From: Lentisphaerota bacterium
GTDB taxonomy: Bacteria > Verrucomicrobiota > Kiritimatiellia > UBA8416 > JAIOPI01
NCBI GenBank assembly: GCA_021413965.1
Contig: JAIOPI010000004.1
Location: 62,001-126,000, forward strand
Direction of reading: 5' to 3'
DNA: 64,000 nucleotides
The translations under genes were made by a program, and so were the position numbers. How positions within the stretch are numbered: position 1 is the first letter of the stretch; each line of letters starts with the position of its first letter. This document shows positions 44,709-52,700 of this stretch, one piece after another. Under the pieces are notes generated by a model. That model saw only the letters and a list, made by a program, of their open reading frames with translations, made no database searches and had not been told where the DNA came from.

Positions 44709-47700
44709 TTACGGCACAGCCGTCACGTTGTCCAATGTCGACGTGTTCAGCGTAGCCGTTGTGTGTGACGTGAGGCACAGGCCGATGTACGTGCCCGCCC
44801 CCATGCTGATTGTTTGCGTCGCACCCACCTGCGTCCATGTCGCCCCATCGGGTGATATGTAGCTGGTGAAACTGTTGCCGCTGCGCACAACACGCACCCA
44901 GTATGGCGCGGTCTTCCCGGTGCTCTGCGCATAGCCACAGCTGCCACCGGTGCTCGTGCGATACATGAGGTTGGCGCCGTTGCTCGGCGTGATCACCGCC
45001 ATCGCGTAGGTCGCGTTTGCATTGAGTGATTCGCGCACCATGACGCCGACCTTCGCCCAGGGGTCCGTGTTCTGCACCGCCACGACCCGTGCCTTGATTT
45101 CGCAATCGCCACTGGCAGTCTGGTACACGAAGTGGAACGCATCCGCCGTGCCCCAGATATCCGCCCCGGCACCGATCACGGTAAACGTGCCACTGCTTGC
45201 CGAGGCGCTCCCAGCCAGGCCGACCGACCCGATATCCGCATTCGCCCACGGGCTCGGCAGGCTGCCGACGTCATTCGCGTTCAGACTGATGGCATCCAGC
45301 ATGCCATCACAGGCGAGGCTGTTGGCCGCCGTGGTCTGATCTGTGAACCGGATCGTCGTCGTGGTGGAGGACGCCGTGAAGACCAGCGTCCGCTCGGCGT
45401 AGGTTGTGCTCGAGGGCAGGAAGCTGCCCGTGCCGTAGGCCGTGATGGTGGTCCCCTGCAGCACCGTGCTGCCATCGAGTGCCTGTGCCAGCACGACCTG
45501 CGACTGGTTGGCGAGGCCGAATCCGCCGTACTGGAAGGTCAGCGTGTAGCTGGCGCCCGCCGTCGTGGCCACGTCCTGAGCGAAGACGGCGTTGCCGGCC
45601 AGGTTGCCACTGCCCAGCGCCAGCGCGTTGACGCCGTCGCGCACGCCCTGGTTGGTGACGATATTGTAGGCGGTGCCGCTCACCGTCCAACCCGTCACGC
45701 CCTGCTCGAAGCTGCCATTCACCAGGTCATTGGTGGCGGGCGGTGTGGTGGTGATCGTGTAGGTGGCCGACTTTACCGTGCTCTCGCTGGTGCCGACATA
45801 CGCCACCGCCTTCAGCGTGGTGGTCGCGCTGATCGCCACCGGGCTGCTGTATGGAGTGCCGATCGTGGCGGTCGGGGTGGTGGTGCCGTCTATCGTGTAG
45901 CGGATACTCGCGCCCGGCGCCGTGATGGTCACCGCTTGCGCCGCGGTAAACGTGCCGCCGTCCGGGGAGAATGACGGCTGGGCCACGGAGGCGCCGCCAT
46001 TCGCCGTGAGGGTCACGACATCCAGCATCCCGTCACAGGCCGCGCTGTTGGCCAGCGTCGTCTGATCCGTGAACCGGATCGTCGTCGACGCCGCCGTCGC
46101 GGTGAAGGTCAGCGACCGCTCGGCGTACGTCGTGCTCGAGGCCAGGAAGCTGCCCGTGCCGTAGGCCGTGATCGTCGCGCCTTGCAGCACCGTGGCGCCG
46201 TCCAGCGCCTGTGCCAACAGCACCTGGGGCTTGCTGGCGGCGCCGTACCCGCCGTACTGGAAGCTGAGCGTGTAGCTCGCCCCCGCCGTCGTCGCCACGT
46301 CCTGCGCAAACACGGCGTTGCCGGCGAGGTTGCCGCTGCCCAGCGCCAGGGCACTGACGCCGTCGCGCACGCCCTGGTTGGTCACGACGTTGTACGCCGT
46401 GCCGCTCACCGTCCAGCCCGTGGTCCCCTGCTCGAAACCGCCGTTGGTCATGCCGTTCGTCGACGGCGGAGGGGTGTTGATCGTGTAGAGGGCGGTCATC
46501 ACCGTGCTCACGTTGGTGCCGATATACGCCACGGCCTTGAGCGTGGTCGTCGCCGCGATCGTCACCGGGCTGGCGTATGGCGTGCCCACCGTGGCGGTCG
46601 GGGTCGTCGTGCCGTCCACGGTGTAGCGGATGCTCGCGCCCGGCGCCGTGATGGTCACCGCTTGCGCCGCGGTAAACGTGCCGCCATCCGGGGAGAAGGA
46701 CGGCGGGTCCACCACCGTCGCATTCGTCGAGGCGCCCTTCTGCAGGCTGCAGTCATCGACGTAGATCTCCGTCGCGTAGGTCCCGGTGTTGACGTAGAAC
46801 CGCGCGTCCGTCAGCGTGCCCGACCACGTCAGGGGCAGCGTGCCCGTGACCTTCGTCCAGCCGCTGGCGGTGATGCTCGTGGCGACCGTGGGGAAGGTCG
46901 TGTCCCCGCCCACCGTCAGCCCGATCTGAATGCGTCCGGTGTCCGTGCCCGTGGCAAGCTTCAGGTACGCAGACACCGTGTAGTCGCCCTGGCCGTTGGC
47001 GAGGAGCGCGCTCGTGATCGTCTGGTACGGCCCCATCCAGTTGGCGGTGCGCCCGGACACGCGGCACGAGGCGGCACCCGAGTTCTTGTCCGTCGTGATG
47101 CGCGTCAGGGTGATGGCGCCGTTGATGCCCCAGTTCGCGGTATCGGACTCAAAGCCCGTGTTGGCCAGCAACTCCGCGGGACCCGCCGGCGGCGGATTGG
47201 TCGTCACCGTACCCGCCAGCACGTTGACGACTTCGGCCTTCCAGCGGCCGGCGCAGTCCTCGTATCCCGCGACCGTGTAGTGCACGCTGTCGTTGGCCGC
47301 GCCCATCATGTCGACGGACGAGATGTGCTTCCCTTGCGCCTGGCGGGCGGCCACGATTTGGTCAATGCCCGCGCGGTAAATGTTCAGCGGCTGCATGGAG
47401 TTCGTCGGCGTCGCCGGCTTGCCCACAACGATGTGCATGCCGGGGCGGCGCGCGATCATGCTGTCCACCAGCGCCGCGAGTTGCGTGACCTTGGCGGCGG
47501 CCTCGGCATCGCTGATCGGCACGCGGTCTTCGACCGGGAACACGTTCACCCACATGTCGTTGCTGCCAATGAGCAACAGGAGGATGTCGGGCGTGAAGGA
47601 TTCCAGCATGTTCTGCGCGACGCGCGTCTCGATCTGGGCGAGGCCCTGGCCGGGATAGCCCTCATGCTGCGGGTCGGTGAGGCCCGAGCTGGTGCCCGCG

Positions 47701-49271
47701 CTCTGCGAGCCGACGAAGTCAATCGTCACCCCGGCCACGGACAGCAGTTCCTTGAGCTTCTTGCGGTAGCCGATGACGTAGGCGGAATCCGTGGTGCCGG
47801 TGGGGTTGCCCACGCCCATCGTGTTGGAGTCGCCCACCGCCATGATCCTGGGCGTCGCCGTGAGTACCAGCAGCGCGTCTTCCCAGCCGGCCGGAGGGGT
47901 CAGGCTGGCGCTCGCGCCCGCCGCCAGCGTCGAGCCGGCCACGGTGTTGCCATTGCGCGGGTCGAACCAACTCGTCGCCGCCGTGCACATCAGGATGTTC
48001 TGGATCGTGCCGGCGCTGTTGACCGGGAAGTACACGATCGCCTTGTCGCCCGCGCTGGAGCGCACCCCCACCTTGCGCGTGGCGCCGCTCCCGCCGTTGG
48101 CCGTGATCAGGCTGTTGTGGGGTTCCCACAGCCACCACTTGTGTGTGTTGGCGAAACTCGCGAACTGGGCCATGTGGCCCGCGGCGGTGTCGCCCAGGTA
48201 CGTCGTGTTGGCAATTTGCTGCCAGTTCTGGCAATGACCGTATGCGTAGCCGCAAACGCCCCCGAACAGGGATTGCCAGGCCTCGATCCGGACATACGCG
48301 GGTGTGATCGTCGTCCCCACACCAGCCCATTCGTAGTACCCATCCTCGTAGGACCCCTCCATCACGAACGAGGGCTTCACGCCGGTGGCCACGGTGTAGT
48401 CGCGATTCACGGTCCCGTAGCAGGACCCATAGTCAAAGAAGACTTCGGGGCCGTAGAAGTCGATCCAGCCGTTGCTGGCCGGCGGGAAAGCCACGGAGAT
48501 GTCAGAGTAGTCGGCGTTGGGAACGCGCTCGCAGCCGTGGTAGGTCATCAGCGTGGTGCTGTACGTGGCGTCGCCGTTGTAGTTGTTCACGCCGTTGACG
48601 CCGTCGGCAACGCCCTCGGCCATTGCCCGCCACCCGTTGGCGTCCATCCCGCCGGTGCTGTAGCTGGGATAGATGCGCCCGTCAGCCTGGCTGTCCTGAC
48701 CGATGGCAAAGATGATATTGGGCGCCGTGGCGAAGTAGCCGGACACCTGGCGGCCGTAGCTGTAAGCCCGGCCGTATTCCGTGGCATTGTTTCCCGCGAA
48801 ACGCCAGGGCACGTAGGTGTCGCAGAACCGGCCCGGTTCACCCATGACCAGAATCAGGTGCAGCCCGCGCGTGTTGGCCATGTCGCAGATCGTGCGCCAG
48901 CGCGCCCAGTACGCGCCATTCAACTGCGTGGGATCGTTGCTGACGAAGGGCAGGCGACCAGCGCTGTCCGTCGTCGCCGGGCTGCCATTGAAGGCATGCG
49001 TGGCAAAGACTTGAACCGCCGTAAACCCCTTGGCCGCGCGATCATCGAGAATCGCCCCGACCGCCGCATCGCTGCGCGCGTTGAGCAGCCACTCCGTATC
49101 GCTCAGCAGCAGGAACGGCGCCCCGTTGCTGACGCGCTCCAGGCGGTGCCCGTCGCTGCTGACACGCAAGTCCGTGGCGCCCCAGCTGGCGGCCACGGCC
49201 ATGGACACGATCGCGCACGCGAGCACGGTGGTCTTGAATCGACTCCAGCCATCAAACAGATCGAGCTTCAT
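44709..49271 (-). CDS. Giant exported apiosidase-like (DUF4038) / SGNH / multi-module protein
   Basis: The 1,520-residue protein reads: signal peptide (1-32); DUF4038 apiosidase-like TIM barrel (about 35-400, 'FLLLSDTEWLLNARSD', 'GFTAVQVFATHAFNG'); collagen-binding-like beta domain (about 405-475, 'VGVRSSAGDKAIVYF'); SGNH esterase (about 475-690, 'AVGDSNTMGVG', 'IGSNDMW', 'DSVHYTVAGY'); CBM4/9-like sandwich (about 700-845); two copies of a CHB_HEX_C-like plus DUF642-like unit (855-1096 and 1097-1338); and a DUF1349-like C-terminal sandwich. The known apiosidase relative (GH140) cleaves apiose side chains of rhamnogalacturonan II. Fusion to an esterase suggests combined deacetylation and debranching. 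GGAGGGGG precedes ATG 49271. It heads a six-gene operon reaching 35353. Confidence 0.75.
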   Translation of the reverse strand: MKLDLFDGWSRFKTTVLACAIVSMAVAASWGATDLRVSSDGHRLERVSNGAPFLLLSDTEWLLNARSDAAVGAILDDRAAKGFTAVQVFATHAFNGSPATTDSAGRLPFVSNDPTQLNGAYWARWRTICDMANTRGLHLILVMGEPGRFCDTYVPWRFAGNNATEYGRAYSYGRQVSGYFATAPNIIFAIGQDSQADGRIYPSYSTGGMDANGWRAMAEGVADGVNGVNNYNGDATYSTTLMTYHGCERVPNADYSDISVAFPPASNGWIDFYGPEVFFDYGSCYGTVNRDYTVATGVKPSFVMEGSYEDGYYEWAGVGTTITPAYVRIEAWQSLFGGVCGYAYGHCQNWQQIANTTYLGDTAAGHMAQFASFANTHKWWLWEPHNSLITANGGSGATRKVGVRSSAGDKAIVYFPVNSAGTIQNILMCTAATSWFDPRNGNTVAGSTLAAGASASLTPPAGWEDALLVLTATPRIMAVGDSNTMGVGNPTGTTDSAYVIGYRKKLKELLSVAGVTIDFVGSQSAGTSSGLTDPQHEGYPGQGLAQIETRVAQNMLESFTPDILLLLIGSNDMWVNVFPVEDRVPISDAEAAAKVTQLAALVDSMIARRPGMHIVVGKPATPTNSMQPLNIYRAGIDQIVAARQAQGKHISSVDMMGAANDSVHYTVAGYEDCAGRWKAEVVNVLAGTVTTNPPPAGPAELLANTGFESDTANWGINGAITLTRITTDKNSGAASCRVSGRTANWMGPYQTITSALLANGQGDYTVSAYLKLATGTDTGRIQIGLTVGGDTTFPTVATSITASGWTKVTGTLPLTWSGTLTDARFYVNTGTYATEIYVDDCSLQKGASTNATVVDPPSFSPDGGTFTAAQAVTITAPGASIRYTVDGTTTPTATVGTPYASPVTIAATTTLKAVAYIGTNVSTVMTALYTINTPPPSTNGMTNGGFEQGTTGWTVSGTAYNVVTNQGVRDGVSALALGSGNLAGNAVFAQDVATTAGASYTLSFQYGGYGAASKPQVLLAQALDGATVLQGATITAYGTGSFLASSTTYAERSLTFTATAASTTIRFTDQTTLANSAACDGMLDVVTLTANGGASVAQPSFSPDGGTFTAAQAVTITAPGASIRYTIDGTTTPTATIGTPYSSPVAISATTTLKAVAYVGTSESTVKSATYTITTTPPATNDLVNGSFEQGVTGWTVSGTAYNIVTNQGVRDGVNALALGSGNLAGNAVFAQDVATTAGASYTLTFQYGGFGLANQSQVVLAQALDGSTVLQGTTITAYGTGSFLPSSTTYAERTLVFTASSTTTTIRFTDQTTAANSLACDGMLDAISLNANDVGSLPSPWANADIGSVGLAGSASASSGTFTVIGAGADIWGTADAFHFVYQTASGDCEIKARVVAVQNTDPWAKVGVMVRESLNANATYAMAVITPSNGANLMYRTSTGGSCGYAQSTGKTAPYWVRVVRSGNSFTSYISPDGATWTQVGATQTISMGAGTYIGLCLTSHTTATLNTSTLDNVTAVP
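45256..46707 (-). repeat. Tandem 726-bp (242-codon) in-gene duplication
   Basis: Two consecutive units, 46707-45982 and 45981-about 45256, encode almost the same CHB_HEX_C-like plus DUF642-like pair. Both start 'SFSPDGGTFTAAQAVTITAP' and share 'GVRDGV.ALALGSGNLAGN'. The nucleotide sequences are also close, pointing to a recent or gene-converted duplication. Confidence 0.75.
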
Positions 49272-49477
49272 CGTTCATCCCCCTCCTTGCCACACCCCAC
49301 CCCTCCCTTGGGTCGCCCCGAGGGTCGCGATCTCCGGACGCGAATCACCGCGCTCCGACGCGCCAGCCGCGCCCTTGCCGGCCCTGTCATCGCCGGCCGC
49401 GGTCACCTCCATGTCCTCGGGGATTTCCCGCCGTTTGATACCTGTCGCCACTCCTGCCGCAGACCCATAATAGCCCC

Positions 49478-49491
49478 ATCAATGGTTTGAT
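49478..49491. promoter_or_regulatory. 14-bp operator ATCAATGGTTTGAT upstream of the 49271 operon
   Basis: ATCAA and TTGAT arms flank a 4-base centre. The same 14-mer occurs at 54959 (other strand) and 62182. On the minus strand a TATTAT box (49467-49472) starts 5 bp downstream, so a protein bound here would cover the -35/spacer region of the promoter for the six-gene operon. The site is 207 bp before the start codon. Apart from this site and the inverted repeat at 49594, the 442-bp gap 49272-49713 holds no gene. Confidence 0.65.
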
Positions 49492-49593
49492 TCTATCACC
49501 CGACTTCACCTGTGCAAGTTCCATGTTGTGATCGTGAACCTCGCCTCAGGCACCGCTATTCGGCTCGCACCGGCGTGCGGCGGGGCGTCGGCG

Positions 49594-49679
49594 CGGCTCG
49601 GCGGGACGCCTCGCCCCACCGGCGGAGATCGAATGTGGCGGCCGCGTCCGAGGTGGGGCGAGGCGTCCCGCCCGAGCCG
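49594..49679. repeat. Large near-perfect inverted repeat (27/28-bp arms)
   Basis: The left arm 49594-49620 and the right arm 49652-49679 are reverse complements except for one extra C, with a 31-base spacer. Core arm sequence: GGTGGGGCGAGGCGTCCCG. It lies 34 bp beyond the stop of the giant minus-strand gene ending at 49714. It could fold as a very stable terminator or mRNA-stabilising hairpin, or be a mobile REP/MITE-like element. There is no T-tract. Confidence 0.65.
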
Positions 49680-49713
49680 CTCCCGCGTCGTTCGCATCCA
49701 TGCGCCAGCCTCC

Positions 49714-52700
49714 CTACCGGATAATGAAGACCAAGCCGCCGCGTTCGAAGGCGTACGATGCACTCGCTGCGCCACTGTCGACCATGCCGTCCCGGTACGC
49801 GATCGCCCGCAGCGTGGCGGGGTTGGCAATCGTCACCGGCCCGTCATAGAGCCAGCCATGCTCAGCCGTCGGCAGGCTGCCGTCGAGCGTGTAGCGAATG
49901 CGCGCCCCGCTGGTCGCCGTGCTCATCGCCACGCGCGGCGCCGTCACATACGTGCCGGCGGGCGGCGTGAAGGTCGGCGCACCCACCACGTTGCCGCCGG
50001 TGAGGCGCACCTGGTCCAGCATGCCGTCGCAGCTGAAGCTGTTGTTGAGTGTGGTCTGGTCGGACAATCGAAGCAGCGTGTTGGACGACAGCGCCGTGAA
50101 CTCGAGCGCGCGCGCCTGGAACGTCGTGTCCTCCGGCAAAAAGCTCCCCGTTGCGTTCACGCTCATGGCCGCGCTCGCGAGCACGGTCCCGCCGTCAAGC
50201 ACCTCGACGAACACCTGCTGCGGCTTGCCGCCCAGACCAAAAGCGCCGTGGTCGAACTGCACCGTATAGACCGCCCCGGACACCGTGTTCAGCAGCTGTG
50301 ACAGCACCGTGTTGCCGACCTGGTTCAGGCGGCCCAGGGCCAGCGCGTGCGTGCCCGCCGTCCAGCCCTGGTTGGTCACCACCTCGCAGGCCGGAGCATT
50401 CAGGTTGCTGGACCCGATCGTCCACCCGGTCGTCCCCTCCTCGAAGCTGCCGTTCACCAGCCCCACGCGCGGCACAACCTCGATGACGTACGCACCGGTG
50501 GTGACCGCACTCGCCGTCATACCCTCCGCCGTGGCCACCGCCTTGAGGGTGCCTGAGGCCGCAATGAGCACCGGGCCGCTGTAAGACATGCCCGCGCCGC
50601 CCGACGGGTCGCTGCCGTCGGTCGTGTAGCGGATGCTCGCCGCGGCCGTCACGCTGGTGATGCTCACCCATTGGCCCGCTCCATAGGTGCCCGGCGCAGG
50701 GCTGAACGTCGGCGCCGCGACCGTGTTGCCGCCCTGCACCGTGATCGCCACGCGGAAGAACTTGTCGTTGATGCGGTCGGGGAAATAGAGGAAGAAATTG
50801 CTGCCGACCGTGCTGGAATCGTCGGACGCGCCCTCCAGCCCCGCAAAGAACGAATACGGGGTTTCGCCGTTGGCGGGCGGCGTGTAGACTTTGATGCGAT
50901 CGCCCCAGTTCACGCCGTCCGTGGAACTGTACATGTACACGCCGCGATTCGCCGGATCGATCGGGAAGGGTGCCACGTAGCTGTAGCCGATCTGCTCCCA
51001 GGCCGTGAGGAGATACTTGCCAAGTGGCGCGCAGTAGGTCGCATCGCTGTGTAAATCATACCGGTCCGGCGCCGGCGTGATGTTCGAGCCAACCCCGGTC
51101 AGCCCATCCTGGTTCCAACTGCCGTTGTTGTACTTCGTCCACGCCGTCACCGTCCCCAGCTTCGCGGCGGCCACCACATCCGCAACGCGGGCGCGCGCCA
51201 CCGCCGGGATGCGCGGGCCATTCAGCGGCACTTCGTTGAAGTACTGATAGAAATACTCGCCCACGATCACATAGGGGCAGCCCCCCAGATTGGAATACGC
51301 GTCGTTCTGGGCCTTGATGACGTCCCCGCAGTACTTCCAGTGATTCCCCTCGTCGGTGGAGATCGCAATGCCCTGCCGGAACCGGCAGTTGGTCGTGTCG
51401 TTGTATTCCGCCGTCTCGATGTGCACGAACCCGATCAGCGTCCCGTCGCCATCCTTGTAGATGTTCGCCAGCCAGGGGCGGTAGCCGGCCGGGAAGCCCG
51501 ACAGGTCCCAACGCCCCGCGTAGCCCGACCACTCGGTGGTCTGCTGCGGATTGTCCAATGGCCCGCTGAACTTCTTGAAGGACGACCACGCGTTCTCCGT
51601 CCACGTGTAAATCTCCGTCGCACTCTTGCGCAGCGTCGGGCAGGACATGTCGGCCGTATTGCCCGGGTCATAGTTGCTGTACACCAGCTCCGCCTGCCCC
51701 ACCGTCATGGTCGGCTCCTGGGGCAACTCACCGCCGTTGCTCGTGATGCTGACGTCATCGAGCATGCCGTCGCAGGTGATGCTGTTGGCCGCCAGCGTCT
51801 CGTCCATGAAGTACAGCGCCGTGGCCGCCGACGTGGCCGTGAAGGTCAGCGCATAGGGCTGAAACGTGGTGCTGCCAGCGAGGAAACTCCCCGTGCCGGT
51901 TGCCGACACCACGCGCCCGGTCACCACCGTGCTGCCATCGCGGGCTTCCACGCGCAGCTGCTGCGGCCGCGCCGCGGATCCGAACGCGCCATAGTCGAAA
52001 TTGACGGTGTAGCTGACGCCCGCCGTGGTGGACAGCAGTTGCGCGAACACGGCATTGCCCGCCCGGTTGTCGCTTCCCAGCGCCAGCGCGCGGACGCCGT
52101 CCGTGAAGCCCTGATTGGTGGCGACGGTGTAGGCGGCAACGGCCGCGTCGCTGGACGCCACCAGCCAGCCGTTCGTGCCATCCTCGAAGCTCCCGTTCAC
52201 CACGCCCGCGTGCGGCGCGCCCATCACCACGTACTCGCCCGCCGCAACGGCGCTGTCGCTCAGGCCGTCGAGATGCGCCACGGCCCGCAGCGTGGCGGAA
52301 GTGGCCACCGTGACCGGGACCGTGTAGAGGATGCCGCCGGCCGCCGTGGGGGTGCTGTCGTCGAGGGTGTAATAGAGACTCGCGCCAGGCGTGGCCGTCG
52401 TGATGGTGACGGCGGGCGCGGACGCGAACAGCCCGCCCGCCGGCGTCAGCGTCGGCAGCGCCGCCTGGCTGTCGGCATGGCGGACGACGCTCACGCTTTC
52501 CAGCGCGCCCGAATTGGGCGTGTACGTGTGCCCACTGCCGTCGATCTGGTGGTTGCGGCCCGCCGTGAACAGGAACGCCCCGTTCTTGAACTCGTCGGTG
52601 ATGCTGGCGTTGTTGCCCGGGCGCATCAGGTCGGTGGTCCAGTTGCCGGCAATCGGCGCCACCCCCGGCTGGCTCGTCGTCACCGACCAGCCGTTGCTCG

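Noticed and set aside
45256..46707. Repeated units considered as a CRISPR or satellite array
   Set aside because: The two 726-bp units are coding, in frame and without short spacers, so this is domain duplication.
46182..49490. Plus-strand open frame of about 1,100 codons opposite the giant DUF4038/SGNH gene
   Set aside because: It mirrors a real gene with clear domains, has Arg/His/Gly-rich composition and no recognisable motif. Long antisense frames are expected in GC-rich coding DNA.
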